Part shown: in pieces, positions 53,084 through 62,430 of the stretch | Layout of the letters: every line of letters starts with the position of its first letter | Position numbering within the stretch: position 1 is the stretch's first letter | Assembly (NCBI RefSeq): GCF_030372765.1 | Contig: NZ_JAUCMW010000016.1 | Span: forward strand, 38,252-102,251 | Length of the DNA stretch: 64,000 bases | Direction: 5' to 3' | Source: Labilibaculum sp. K2S | Lineage (GTDB): Bacteria > Bacteroidota > Bacteroidia > Bacteroidales > Marinifilaceae | Notes under the pieces: generated by a model | What the model was told of the DNA's origin: nothing | Databases searched by the model: none | What the model saw: only the letters and a program-made list of their open reading frames with translations | Made by a program: the position numbers and the translations under genes

Positions 53084-53632
53084 ATGAACAAGTACCATAA
53101 TCGATACATAATTACTGGTGGCCCGGGATCAGGAAAATCTACTCTTTTAAATAAATTATCAGAACAAGGCTATCAGTGTTTTGAAGAAATATCAAGAATT
53201 GTTATTCAGGAGCAACATCAAATTGGCGGAGATAAAGTTCCTTGGCAGAATCTATCCGAATTTGCAGAAATTTGTTTTGAGCGTATGAATTCTCAGCTTA
53301 CTGAATGTACACCAGAGAGAAAGTGTTTTTTTGACCGTGGTTTGCCTGATATTATCGCCTACGTAAGACGAGGAGACTTGGCTGTTCCATTAAAATATTT
53401 TAAAAAATCAGACCAATACAACAAAACCGTATTTCTTGCTCCACCTTGGAAAGAGATTTTTATTAACGATGCAGAAAGACCGGAATCATTTGAAGATGCG
53501 ATGGAAATATCAGTTTTCATAAAAAACACCTATAAGGAATTGGGTTTTACTGTTGTTGAACTTCCTAAAAATTCAGTAGCAGAAAGAGCCCTATTTATTA
53601 TCAATTATTTGGCTGGCGATAATGATTCATAA
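53084..53632 (+). CDS. AAA_28-type P-loop ATPase
   Basis: 182 residues. Walker A GGPGSGKSTLLNKL is at 13-26, and the typical AAA_28 features QCFEEISRIVIQEQ and CFFDRGLPDIIAYVR (Walker B-like) follow, with APPWKEIFINDAERPESFEDA. Proteins of this type are found near cobalamin genes and as predicted kinases or NTPases; no substrate is known. It is co-transcribed with cobQ and its last 28 bp overlap the end of the convergent cbiZ-like gene, which makes a role in cobalamin metabolism plausible. Confidence 0.85.
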   Translation: MNKYHNRYIITGGPGSGKSTLLNKLSEQGYQCFEEISRIVIQEQHQIGGDKVPWQNLSEFAEICFERMNSQLTECTPERKCFFDRGLPDIIAYVRRGDLAVPLKYFKKSDQYNKTVFLAPPWKEIFINDAERPESFEDAMEISVFIKNTYKELGFTVVELPKNSVAERALFIINYLAGDNDS

Positions 53633-54273
53633 ATAGCTTTATAAGTTGTTTTTGCCAACATTTCCCCAAACAAAACATGTTTGCCACAATACTGAACCAT
53701 AGGCCCCGTACCACATGCGATTGCTGTGGAATCAGTTCCTGTTCCTGTAGCCATCAATCCACTAACCGGGCTCTGAACTTTTAAATCCTGCAGACAAGCA
53801 GCTTTTGCTTCCGCCACCATCATAATGCATTCGACCATACCAGCGTCAGAAAGATTAGCATTAGTGGTAACCAGAATATTAATAGTCCCGATTTTTTGAC
53901 ACTCCTCATTCACGAATTGATAATCAGCCTCATCTCCTGCCCTACGGGCATTTGACACTCCTGATGTAACAAAAACCTCTATCCAAACCCCTTGCTTTTC
54001 AACTCGAATTCTTCGGAACGAACTCATTAAAGCCGCAGTCATCATTCCCACACAATTCCCTTCCCAATTTTTGGAGTCAACGATTCCTTTAAGGGTAATA
54101 TCCGGGGATTCAAAATCAGTTCTTTCGCCATTAAAATTAGCATCAACTTTTATATTCAAAAAATGACTGGCATTTTGGCAGCCACCATTTAAAATCGCAG
54201 AACTTACCATCCTAACAGGATTCTGAAACTCAACATGAAGGAATTGATCCGTTAATTCGATTGAAAATTTCAT
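53605..54273 (-). CDS. cbiZ: adenosylcobinamide amidohydrolase (CbiZ family)
   Basis: 222 residues. Core motifs of CbiZ: VRMVSSAILNGGCQNASHFLN, NWEGNCVGMMTAALMSSFR, VFVTSGVSNARRAGDEA and SGLMATGTGTDSTAIACG. CbiZ removes the aminopropanol arm of salvaged cobinamide, giving cobyric acid, the product of CobQ, so both genes meet at the same intermediate. It lies 4 bp behind the dus gene on the minus strand and overlaps the ATPase gene by 28 bp tail to tail. Confidence 0.88.
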   Translation of the reverse strand: MKFSIELTDQFLHVEFQNPVRMVSSAILNGGCQNASHFLNIKVDANFNGERTDFESPDITLKGIVDSKNWEGNCVGMMTAALMSSFRRIRVEKQGVWIEVFVTSGVSNARRAGDEADYQFVNEECQKIGTINILVTTNANLSDAGMVECIMMVAEAKAACLQDLKVQSPVSGLMATGTGTDSTAIACGTGPMVQYCGKHVLFGEMLAKTTYKAIYESLSPAK

Positions 54274-54277
54274 TCTT

Positions 54278-55222
54278 CTACTCCTTTACATTTTGTTGGA
54301 ATGCAAACGAAACGGCCTCGTGATATTTTTTTAAGCCACCCGATTTCTTGATTCCTTTGTAAACTTTTCTCTCATTCTCAAAATGGCTGGAGAAATACTC
54401 CCAAAAAGGCTTCACTTTTTGCAAGATTTGCGTATCTCCACTTAAAAATGAAGTATAAGTAGAAAAAATTTCATCGTGCATTTTACGCAATGCTTTTTTA
54501 CGAATATCTGCAGATAAAATTTCTATTCCTTTTATTTTTGCCGGCAACCAATAATCTCTCAAAACACCTCTCCCTATCATTACATGATTTAGGTTTGGGA
54601 ATTGAGCACTCAAACTTTCAAAATCATCAAGTGTCTCAATATCACCATTGAATCCAATAATTTTATCAAAACCTTCCTGAATTTCCTGGAAATAATCCCG
54701 ATCGGCACTTTCCTTATACATTTGCTTCCCAATGCGTGGATGAATGATAATTTCATCAATAGTAAAGTTCTTCATCACATCTAAAACCGAAAGTATTTCC
54801 GATTTATCTTCCAAACCCAACCGCATTTTAATCGACAGGTCAATTTTTCCGGAATATCCATTTTCCAGAATATCCTGTATCTTTTCAGGATATGGTAACA
54901 AACCAGATCCTTTCTTTTTCCGGGTAACCAGTGGAAAAGGACACCCTAAATTCCAATTCATTTTTTCATACCCTAAACCTGAAAGATACGTCTCAAAAAA
55001 TTGAAACTCCTTAACCGATCCGCTTAAAAACTGAGGCACCAATCGATTATTTCTTTCCAAAAATGGCTCTACTTCTCTTTTGTGCGAGGTTCTTAATTCT
55101 CCTGAATTTTGAAGAACAAGAAAAGGGGTATAGAATTCATCTACGCCCCCAATGCATTTTTCATATGCTTGTCGGAACACCCAATCAGTATATCCCTGAA
55201 GAGGTGCTAATGAAATTTTCAT
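54278..55222 (-). CDS. tRNA-dihydrouridine synthase
   Basis: 314 residues from the ATG at 55222 (MKISLAPLQGYTDWVFRQ); a 23-codon upstream extension lacks family character. Flavin-binding TIM barrel with the Dus marks: catalytic Cys in NLGCPFPLVTRKKKGSGLL, KMRLG, IIHPRIGKQMYKESADRD, FNGDIETLDDF and HVMIGRGVL. It reduces uridine in tRNA with NADPH and FMN. It is followed after 4 bp by cbiZ. Which Dus subtype (DusA/B/C) cannot be told. Confidence 0.92.
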   Translation of the reverse strand: MKISLAPLQGYTDWVFRQAYEKCIGGVDEFYTPFLVLQNSGELRTSHKREVEPFLERNNRLVPQFLSGSVKEFQFFETYLSGLGYEKMNWNLGCPFPLVTRKKKGSGLLPYPEKIQDILENGYSGKIDLSIKMRLGLEDKSEILSVLDVMKNFTIDEIIIHPRIGKQMYKESADRDYFQEIQEGFDKIIGFNGDIETLDDFESLSAQFPNLNHVMIGRGVLRDYWLPAKIKGIEILSADIRKKALRKMHDEIFSTYTSFLSGDTQILQKVKPFWEYFSSHFENERKVYKGIKKSGGLKKYHEAVSFAFQQNVKE

Positions 55223-55324
55223 GTGATTATAATTTCTTGTTTGTCCCTCCCAAATGCTTTTGGAAGGCAATCGCCTGAATAAATAGTCCAAAATACAGGA
55301 GAACTTATTCCTGCAAATATCATT

Positions 55325-55951
55325 TTATCGTCCAAAACTTAAAACACCCAGTAATTGTTTACGCTGACGATAATAATTAATTCCATCCTCGGTACCAATA
55401 CTTTTTACAAATTGATCAATCATTGTATCGTAGATTGTACCAAACTTAAATCTCTCCGGAGGATATAGTTCAGGATTATGCATATCTTCAAGTCTCGCCA
55501 GATACATCCGTCCAACAATCTCGCTGCTAAGATCATCGCGATACATACCTTGTGCTATTCCTTTTTCTACATTTATTTTAATTTTATCAAAAATAAATTC
55601 CATCCGCTCATCCATATGCTTTTTATACACTCTCGGAAAACGACTCTCAAATTCCATTGTAACGGATGGAGTTAAGTTTTCGAAACGGTCATTCATCTCC
55701 TGACTTACAATAAATAATATATCAATTGCATTCTGACCTTCAAAATTGTATTGAGTAAAAATGGACTCAAACGATTTTCGTTCGTATTCAAGAATTTTTT
55801 CAACCAACTCCTCTACCGAATCAACAAATTTGGATACATCAGATGGCGACACTCCAAAATCTTTAACCTTATCAAAAGAAAAGCCACTTAAACCATTTTT
55901 GAACAAATAAGCCCTTACCTTCTCTATAATATGAATAAAATCCTTGTCCAT
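55325..55951 (-). CDS. TetR/AcrR-type transcriptional regulator
   Basis: 208 residues. The N-terminal ~50 residues form a TetR-like HTH (AYLFKNGLSGFSFDKVKDFGVSPSDVSKFVDSVEELVEKIL), with the typical pattern of N-terminal HTH and all-helical ligand domain. Ligand unknown. It lies 102 bp upstream of dus on the same strand and may be in the same transcript; it is divergent from the pduO gene at 56099, which is the likely regulated neighbour by position. Confidence 0.8.
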   Translation of the reverse strand: MDKDFIHIIEKVRAYLFKNGLSGFSFDKVKDFGVSPSDVSKFVDSVEELVEKILEYERKSFESIFTQYNFEGQNAIDILFIVSQEMNDRFENLTPSVTMEFESRFPRVYKKHMDERMEFIFDKIKINVEKGIAQGMYRDDLSSEIVGRMYLARLEDMHNPELYPPERFKFGTIYDTMIDQFVKSIGTEDGINYYRQRKQLLGVLSFGR

Positions 55952-56098
55952 AAACCATTACAGCTAAATAAAATAAACTAAATCGAAATCTTTTTGATCT
56001 CCTCAAGATAGGCATAAAATTAGGCATTTTTCAATTGCGAAAGTAAAACAAATGAATATTTTAGTGATTTAAATATCTTTGATAAAAAAGTTAAACGA

Positions 56099-56668
56099 AT
56101 GAGAAAAATATATACACGCAAAGGCGATAGAGGACAAACTGGTTTGTCAGGAGGAATTAGAGTCTCTAAAGATTCTGTAAAAATTGAATGCAATGGCAGC
56201 ATTGACGAAGCCAACTCTACAATTGGTTTACTTCGTGTAAAATTAGGAAGCGGCCATGAGTGGCAAGCTCAACTGCATCAAATACAGAAAGACCTGATGG
56301 AAATTATGGGGTTTATTGCCCGCGCAGATTATTCTATAGAGATAAATCCTTCGGAAGAAGTTAAATTTGGAGCCAATTCGCAAGAGGCGTGGATGAATGA
56401 ATTAGAAATGAAAATAAAAAGTCCTTCCGATTTTTTTCTATTGCCTGGAGGAAATGAGGTTTCTGCGCTGTGCCACATCGCGAGAACACAGATAAGAAGA
56501 GCTGAAAGAAGACTTGTTAGCGTAATTAATGAAGAACCTATTGAAGAATGTATTACATCTTATATCAACAGGCTTTCGGATCTATTTTTTATTCTATCAA
56601 GATCAGAAATGGATCGTAATAATGTAAATGAAGAAATTTGGAGGTCTTTTCGAAAAAAAGCGAAATGA
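56099..56668 (+). CDS. cob(I)yrinic acid a,c-diamide adenosyltransferase (PduO type)
   Basis: 189 residues. PduO-type ATP:cob(I)alamin adenosyltransferase: N-terminal RKIYTRKGDRGQTGLSGG, conserved ECNGSIDEANSTIGLLRV, and the C-terminal CHIARTQIRRAERRLV and YINRLSDLFFILSR. It attaches the adenosyl group of ATP to reduced cobalamin as a homotrimer. It completes a local cobalamin set with CobQ and CbiZ. Divergent from the TetR gene with a 147-bp gap. Confidence 0.93.
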   Translation: MRKIYTRKGDRGQTGLSGGIRVSKDSVKIECNGSIDEANSTIGLLRVKLGSGHEWQAQLHQIQKDLMEIMGFIARADYSIEINPSEEVKFGANSQEAWMNELEMKIKSPSDFFLLPGGNEVSALCHIARTQIRRAERRLVSVINEEPIEECITSYINRLSDLFFILSRSEMDRNNVNEEIWRSFRKKAK

Positions 56669-56757
56669 CTATTCATCAATAATTGGCGATTCATTTATCA
56701 AAATCATTAGTTCATAAAAAAGGATGCATTTTAACAATAAAAATTAACATCATACAT

Positions 56758-56868
56758 TACCTTTGTCAGTGAAGAAAGTCTGTTAAACACTTAGGTGATT
56801 GATTGTACTAATTCATAAGTAAATTTAAGTAGTAGTTTAGGGCGGCTAGTCACCGCCCTTTTTCTTTT
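56758..56868 (+). ncRNA. candidate small RNA
   Basis: TACCTTTG (56758-56765) matches the -7 consensus TAnnTTTG and lies ~70 nt before a strong hairpin with T-run (56839-56868), giving a transcript of about 100 nt without a convincing ORF. No -33 TTTG is seen, and the segment might be merely the 3' end of the pduO transcript. Confidence 0.3.
56839..56868 (+). terminator. rho-independent terminator
   Basis: AGGGCGG (56839-56845) pairs with CCGCCCT (56853-56859) with a 7-nt loop and is followed by five T and CTTTTT. Confidence 0.85.
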
Positions 56869-56897
56869 TAGCTATTGCATTTTCTTTCGGCAACAAA

Positions 56898-57422
56898 TTA
56901 TTTTTTCAATTCCGCTTCAATCACCATTTTCATTCCATCAAACTCCTCATGATTAAACAATCTGGTGAGATAAATAATTTTGCCTTCCTTATTAACAATT
57001 ACATTACGGGTTACGCCACTTTCCTTGTGTGCATACTTAGTAAATATTCCTGCCCCTTTATCCAATGCAACCGGATAAGTTATTCCTGTTGCTGCTATTA
57101 ATTTCTCAGCCTTTTCTAGTGGCTCATCCAAATCCAAGGCATATAAGGCAAATTCCTTCTCTTTGTGGTCCTGCCATATTTCCTTCTCGATAAACGGCAT
57201 TTCTTTGCGGCAAACCCCACACCAACTAGCCGTAAACTGCAGCATCACAACTTTTCCTTTTAAATCTGACAGCTTCAATGTACTCCCATCGGTTAGATTC
57301 ATTTCGAAATCGGGTGCCATATCTCCTACCTTCACGATATACCCTCTGGAATCTTGAGTTTGCGCCATTCCTGAAAAAACTAATCCCATAACTAAACCAA
57401 TTATTATAATTACCTTATTCAT
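56898..57422 (-). CDS. TlpA-like thioredoxin-fold protein, exported
   Basis: 174 residues with a signal peptide (VIIIIGLVMGLVFSGMAQ). Redoxin domain of the TlpA/ResA/peroxiredoxin type: VGDMAPDFEMNLTDGSTLKLSDLKGKVVMLQFTASWCGVCRKEMPF holds the active-site CGVC (about 72-75); the typical cis-proline loop is GITYPVALD. It probably exchanges or reduces disulfides in the periplasm, or reacts with peroxide. Single gene. Confidence 0.9.
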   Translation of the reverse strand: MNKVIIIIGLVMGLVFSGMAQTQDSRGYIVKVGDMAPDFEMNLTDGSTLKLSDLKGKVVMLQFTASWCGVCRKEMPFIEKEIWQDHKEKEFALYALDLDEPLEKAEKLIAATGITYPVALDKGAGIFTKYAHKESGVTRNVIVNKEGKIIYLTRLFNHEEFDGMKMVIEAELKK

Positions 57423-57504
57423 TTCTCCTTATGGATTTTTTAAAAATTATACCTCCAAACCTAAACAAATAAAGATAAAATTCAAATAAGCTTTGCCATC
57501 TACT

Positions 57505-58815
57505 TCATAATTTATAGATCTTAATTTTTCTGTAAAGGGTTTTTCTATCCATATTTAACAAGCGAGCAGCCTTACTCTTATTATAATCCGAAATATTTAA
57601 AACTCTTTTAATCCTCTCACCTTCAGATTCGAATAGTGGATTTAAATATTCCTGAGTATTTTCATAAAAAGAACACGGTAGTTCATTTAAAGTAATTAAC
57701 TCACTTTTTGTAAGAAGAGTTGCACGCTGAACGGTATTCTTCATTTCTCTTAAATTACCTGGCCAAGCATAATTAGTAAAGACATATTCCACACTTTTAT
57801 CAAAACCAACTACCGATTTCCCAAGGCTGCAATTTGCCATGTTTAGAAAAAAATTCGCAAAATGCATAATATCAGACTTTCTTTCTCTTAAAGGAGGAAC
57901 ATTAATCTGAAATTCATTTAGGCGATGATATAAATCCTCCCGAAAAGCACCAATCTGCTTCGACTCCTTTAAATCATCATTTGTTGCAGCAAGAATCCTA
58001 ACATCAACCGAAACCTCTATATTACTACCTACATGCTTCACTTTTCTTTCTTGTAAAGCACGCAATAATTGAACTTGCGTTGAATGATTAAGGTTTCCTA
58101 CCTCATCCAAAAACAGAACACCTCCATTCGCAGCCTCAAAATGTCCGATTTTATCAGTAACAGCACCTGTAAATGCACCTTTTTCATGTCCGAAAAATTC
58201 ACTTAAAGCCAGCGTCTTTGAAATAGATCCACAATCGACGGCAACAAATGGTTTTTGAGACCTATCACTTTTTTCATGAATCATTTTCGCTATAATTTCC
58301 TTTCCAGTACCACTCTCACCCACAATTAAAACTGACATCAGAGTAGGAGCAATTAAATCAATATGCTTTAGTAATTGTTGCGATAATTTTCCTTTGCCTT
58401 GATAATAATTCTGAATACCTGAAGATACCTGTGATTTCGATTTTACAATAGGATTTTGACACGAAAGAGCCTTGTTAACAATATTTAAAACCTCATCGGG
58501 ACCGAATGGTTTTGAAATAAAATCATAAGCTCCTAATTTAATCGATTTTATTGCAGATGAGATATCTGCATAACTTGTCATCATTACCACTGCAGTCTTT
58601 GGAGCAATTTTCTTCACAAAGCTTATGATTTCCATCCCACAAACCTCGGGCATTCTTAAATCAGTAAGTACGATATCATAAAATTTCAACTGAATCTTTC
58701 TTTTTGCCTCAACTGATGAAAAACTCGTAGTGACAATAAAATCTTTTCGTTCAAAAAAATTCTTCAACATTAAACAAAATGTTGCATCATCATCCACAAT
58801 AAGAATACTATTCAT
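57505..58815 (-). CDS. sigma-54-dependent response regulator (NtrC family)
   Basis: 436 residues from the ATG at 58815; an in-frame TTG lies four codons earlier. Receiver domain with phospho-acceptor D52 (IVLTDLRMP) and K102 (FISKPFG); AAA+ domain with Walker A GESGTGKE (166-173) and the sigma-54 contact loop GAFTGA (213-218); C-terminal Fis-type HTH (NKSKAARLLNMDRKTLYRKIK). It activates sigma-54 promoters after phosphorylation. No sensor kinase is encoded next to it, so it is an orphan in this window. It lies downstream of a small secreted-protein gene on the same strand. Confidence 0.95.
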   Translation of the reverse strand: MNSILIVDDDATFCLMLKNFFERKDFIVTTSFSSVEAKRKIQLKFYDIVLTDLRMPEVCGMEIISFVKKIAPKTAVVMMTSYADISSAIKSIKLGAYDFISKPFGPDEVLNIVNKALSCQNPIVKSKSQVSSGIQNYYQGKGKLSQQLLKHIDLIAPTLMSVLIVGESGTGKEIIAKMIHEKSDRSQKPFVAVDCGSISKTLALSEFFGHEKGAFTGAVTDKIGHFEAANGGVLFLDEVGNLNHSTQVQLLRALQERKVKHVGSNIEVSVDVRILAATNDDLKESKQIGAFREDLYHRLNEFQINVPPLRERKSDIMHFANFFLNMANCSLGKSVVGFDKSVEYVFTNYAWPGNLREMKNTVQRATLLTKSELITLNELPCSFYENTQEYLNPLFESEGERIKRVLNISDYNKSKAARLLNMDRKTLYRKIKIYKL

Positions 58816-58878
58816 ACTACTGATCAATTTTGTTGTGTGAAATTTAATTCCTCTGCTATTTAATATCCATCAGAATAA

Positions 58879-58913
58879 CCTCTATCGATATTGTATTTAC
58901 ATATCGATAGAGG
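58879..58913. terminator. 13-bp perfect inverted repeat, possible terminator or operator
   Basis: CCTCTATCGATAT (58879-58891) and its complement (58901-58913) with a 9-nt loop, between the small secreted gene (stop 58960) and the response-regulator gene. The T-run on the minus strand is weak, so it may instead be an operator. Confidence 0.5.
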
Positions 58914-58959
58914 TTTAAACATTACAAATTTGGGTAAACTGCTTAAATGGGTTTATTAT

Positions 58960-59277
58960 TTAAGACGCTAATTCTTCCTGTTTTACGAATTCTCCCTTCG
59001 TGTTGAAATAAACAGCAATGTTTCCCTCTGGTTTTGACAAGATAATCTTGTACGATCCATCATTTCCGATAAATGATTTAAGAATTGCATATTCCGAATA
59101 TGATTCCGTAATTGCTGTCTGAACCATTTTAGGAAGTTCTTCGGATTTTAATTCTTCATATTTCACGTCTTCCTGCACAAGGCTTGTCTCTGAAACTAAA
59201 TTCCCAGCTGAAACTGATGTTGGAATACTTAAACTACACATTAATGCTACTGCTGATACAATCAAAACTCTTTTCAT
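58960..59277 (-). CDS. small secreted protein (PepSY/BLIP-like fold suspected)
   Basis: 105 residues with a signal peptide (LIVSAVALMCSLSIPTSVSA). The mature part, VKYEELKSEELPKMVQTAITESYSEYAILKSFIGNDGSYKIILSKPEGNIAVYFNTKGEFVKQEE, has the helix-then-strands layout of the PepSY-like/beta-lactamase-inhibitor-like proteins common in Bacteroidota. Function unknown. It lies 145 bp upstream of the response-regulator gene on the same strand. An imperfect sigma-54-type site lies ~50 bp upstream (see findings). Confidence 0.7.
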   Translation of the reverse strand: MKRVLIVSAVALMCSLSIPTSVSAGNLVSETSLVQEDVKYEELKSEELPKMVQTAITESYSEYAILKSFIGNDGSYKIILSKPEGNIAVYFNTKGEFVKQEELAS

Positions 59278-60126
59278 AACTAATCAATTTTTATATGAAT
59301 ATTAAAATATAATAACATGATCTCTTATGAAATATCTATGCCAGAAATGACACACTACAACAGAAAATTACATAAAGTGCTTTATATGTGACAACTAAAA
59401 AGACTCAAATGAATACAAGCACTAATAAACACCTCGTCTTAAAATTGTAGACTACACAATTATGTGGGGATAAATTCCACTCTTTATTTACTATAAAATA
59501 AATTCACAGCACGTAAATACTTATTCTTTAGATATAAATAAAGAAAATTATAAAAATTGGAGTGAAGGGAGTATTATAGTAAGTATTATTAAATAAGTTA
59601 TCTAATCGATTAATTGTTCCTTTCAATAATCAGACTTAAAAAATAATCTTTTGCCTGCATTTTTTCTCTTTCAAATATAGAACTACAGCTTTCGACAGTA
59701 ATTTATCATTAATCAGGAACTTTTTCAGAAGATAGGCAGGATCAGCATACGGCAAAGCCGAAATAAATATATCACTGCACTTTACTCTGCCTTTTAAATT
59801 GCTTGCAATGTATATTAGCTTCACAGAAAAATTAGCAAGCAGAAATGGAATTGGTGGAGTAAGAACTTTATAATCGACAACTCCATGAAAAATGGCTTAA
59901 ACAATAATCCTTGGAAAAAGTACCGCATCAATTATTCCTGCAATAAAACTTTATACAACCAAAACAGAACTAACATATAACCAGATAAATTATCATTCAC
60001 GATAATCTTTAACAGATATTCTTTTTCGTGAACAGTAAAATATTACTGATGCTCCACATTAAGTACAAAAACGACTACGAAAACAAGTACATTTCTCCTT
60101 ATGTGAAAGCTTTTCCAACACTAAAT
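59278..60126. other. long AT-rich gap, no convincing gene
   Basis: About 850 bp. The right end is the region downstream of the DoxX gene. A 62-codon minus-strand ORF (59824-59636; MKLIYIASNLKGRVKCSD...) exists but its composition and lack of start signals do not support it. The plus-strand side has broken frames around 59820-59990. It may be a decayed gene. No structure stands out otherwise. Confidence 0.5.
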
Positions 60127-60549
60127 CTAATCTCGTTTGGGAAAATAGCTCCTATACATCTCAGGTAAATTGGCCCTATACATTAATGTACAACTAAAAA
60201 GAAATGCAACAACCGCCATCGCAAACAACTGACCTCCATCAGAAGTGCCATCATATTCAACAACAACGCCAACCGAGGTAAATAAATGAAAACCAATTGC
60301 TCCAAACATCAATCCAGAAGTAATTACAGCTGCTATTTTCCATAAATTAGGCAGAAAAAGCAAAACACCCGCTATCAATTCAATTGCACCAATACCAAAC
60401 CGTCCCCAAGGTTCCATCCCAATTGCAGAAAAGATATGAACGGCCTCAGGATGACCTGTAAATTTAAAATGTAATGTTTGAATCAATATAATAGCCGTTA
60501 CTATTCTTAGCAACATTTCAATAGTTCGATATTTTCGTTTCGACTTCAT
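60127..60549 (-). CDS. DoxX-like membrane protein
   Basis: 140 residues, four membrane segments: about 12-28, 50-68, 73-92 and 108-126. The DoxX-type pattern is seen: LIQTLHFKFTGHPEAVHIFSAIGMEPWGRFGIGAIELIAGVLLFLPNLWKIAAV. DoxX-like proteins are four-helix membrane proteins of the quinone/redox or unknown type. Start MKSKRKYRTIEM fits the positively charged N-terminus. Single gene with a long gap downstream. Confidence 0.85.
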   Translation of the reverse strand: MKSKRKYRTIEMLLRIVTAIILIQTLHFKFTGHPEAVHIFSAIGMEPWGRFGIGAIELIAGVLLFLPNLWKIAAVITSGLMFGAIGFHLFTSVGVVVEYDGTSDGGQLFAMAVVAFLFSCTLMYRANLPEMYRSYFPKRD

Positions 60550-60769
60550 AATAATTTTTCTTTTTTTAAATCTACAAAAATAGCAGGACGTATTCTAAGT
60601 TTCCTATTAAAATGCAAGATAGCCTGAACCCTCATCATAAATTGTGAGCTGGATTTCATTAAAAAAACATTAATGAAATTTATTAATACAGAGTTTAAAT
60701 TAAAAACAATATATGTATGCACTACAAGCATTTAAACTTTGTTTTCTACTTTTAAGCAAAACAAACATC

Positions 60770-62416
60770 ATGCAAATAAAAATACTATTAACACTAGCTA
60801 TCACCACACTAACAATGGCGTGCAGTTCCACCGATAAAAGTTTAAAAAAAGCAGAATCGGTCATCTCTACAGAGAAAATGATAAATTACATCAAAGAATT
60901 GGGATCCGATGAATACCAAGGACGAAAACCATTTTCTGAAGGTGAAGTAAAAACCATTAATTACATCGCGCAACAGTATAAAGAAATAGGGCTTGATCCT
61001 ATCAACATGAATTCCTACTTTCAGGAAGTTCCCTTAGTAGAAATATCACTTACAGCTCCCGAATTTCTTAGTTTAAAATCATCTGACAAGGTGGAAAAAC
61101 TAACCTACGGGGAGGATTTTGTCACCTTCTCCCGACGCATTCAGGATGAAATCGTATTAACAGAATCTGACTTAGTATTTGCAGGCTACGGGATTGTAGC
61201 TCCGGAATACGACTGGAACGACTACAGAGACTTGGATGTTAAAGGAAAAACCGTAGTTGTTTTGGTGAACGACCCTGGTTTTGGCTCAACAGATAAGAGT
61301 TTTTTTAAGGCCAATGAAATGACATATTATGGTCGATGGACCTATAAATACGAGGAAGCAGCCCGTCAGGGAGCTGAAGGAATACTGATTATTCATCAAG
61401 ACAAACCTGCAGGATATCCATGGTCAGTTGTCTTGAACTCGGCATCAGTTCCTAAATTATATCAGAGAGCTAAGGATAATTATCAATCGAGATGTTTAGT
61501 CGAAGGCTGGTTGACTTTAACTGCCACCAAACAATTATTTGCGGATGCAGGTAAGGATCTAGACACTGAAATTCAAGCAGCCAAACAAAAAGAATTTACA
61601 GGTTTTAATTTAAGTACGAAATTAAGCGTTGCCTTTAAAAATTCAGCTCATTTTGATGTTACACACAATGTACTCGGAATAATAAAAGGAACAGATCTGG
61701 CAGATGAATATATTTTCTATTCTGCACATTGGGATCACCTTGGAATTGGTCCAAAAATGAATGGCGATTCAATTTACAACGGTGCTGTTGACAATGGAAC
61801 CTCGCTTGCATGGATGTTTGAAATTGCCAGAGCTTTTAAAGCCATGCCTCATCAGCCTCGCCGATCTATTATTTTTTTAGCGCCTTCCGCAGAAGAATCA
61901 GGACTAAATGGTTCTGGCTTTTATGTTGACAATCCAATTTTTCCGCTAAACAAAACAGTTGCAAATATTAACAATGATCTGATGTTGCCTTATGGGCGCA
62001 TGAAAGACGTAATGATTACGGGATATGGACAATCAGATCTGGACGAGTATGTTAGAAAGGCAGCCAAAATACAGGATCGATACATCCTTCCTGATCCGAA
62101 CCCTCAATCGGGAATGTATTACCGATCAGATCATTTCAGTTTTGCCCGTGCAGGTGTTCCGGCACTATTTGCTCGTGGCAACAACGATAGCAGAGAAAAA
62201 GGCATTGATTACATGTCTGGCAAAGAGAAAGACTGGCTGGCTAATTATTATCACAAACCTTTTGATGAATACGAAGAGTGGTGGAATTTAGATGGTGTTG
62301 CAGAAGATGCCCGATTACTTTTCCGTATTGGTTGGGAATTAGCCAATCAAGATGAATTTCCAAAATGGAAAGACGGATCAGAATTTAAAGCGAGAAGAGA
62401 AAAAGATCTCGAATAA
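60770..62416 (+). CDS. M28 family metallopeptidase lipoprotein with PA domain
   Basis: 548 residues from the ATG at 60770, giving a lipoprotein signal (KILLTLAITTLTMACSS); a start 57 bp earlier would add a second hydrophobic stretch. A PA insert domain (about 110-260; VFAGYGIVAPEYDWNDY, KTVVVLVNDPGFG) is followed by the M28 zinc motifs: H in YSAHWDHLGIG, D in GAVDNGTSLAWM, E-E in PSAEESGLNGS, D in NINNDLMLP and H in SDHFSFARAGVPA. It trims N-terminal residues from peptides in the periplasm or on the surface. Single gene with a perfect 20-bp terminator. Confidence 0.93.
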   Translation: MQIKILLTLAITTLTMACSSTDKSLKKAESVISTEKMINYIKELGSDEYQGRKPFSEGEVKTINYIAQQYKEIGLDPINMNSYFQEVPLVEISLTAPEFLSLKSSDKVEKLTYGEDFVTFSRRIQDEIVLTESDLVFAGYGIVAPEYDWNDYRDLDVKGKTVVVLVNDPGFGSTDKSFFKANEMTYYGRWTYKYEEAARQGAEGILIIHQDKPAGYPWSVVLNSASVPKLYQRAKDNYQSRCLVEGWLTLTATKQLFADAGKDLDTEIQAAKQKEFTGFNLSTKLSVAFKNSAHFDVTHNVLGIIKGTDLADEYIFYSAHWDHLGIGPKMNGDSIYNGAVDNGTSLAWMFEIARAFKAMPHQPRRSIIFLAPSAEESGLNGSGFYVDNPIFPLNKTVANINNDLMLPYGRMKDVMITGYGQSDLDEYVRKAAKIQDRYILPDPNPQSGMYYRSDHFSFARAGVPALFARGNNDSREKGIDYMSGKEKDWLANYYHKPFDEYEEWWNLDGVAEDARLLFRIGWELANQDEFPKWKDGSEFKARREKDLE

Positions 62417-62430
62417 ATTTAGGCATATTT

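Noticed and set aside
59636..59824. 62-codon ORF in the gap before DoxX
   Set aside because: No recognised domain, no start signal, atypical composition; left as part of a non-coding or decayed region.
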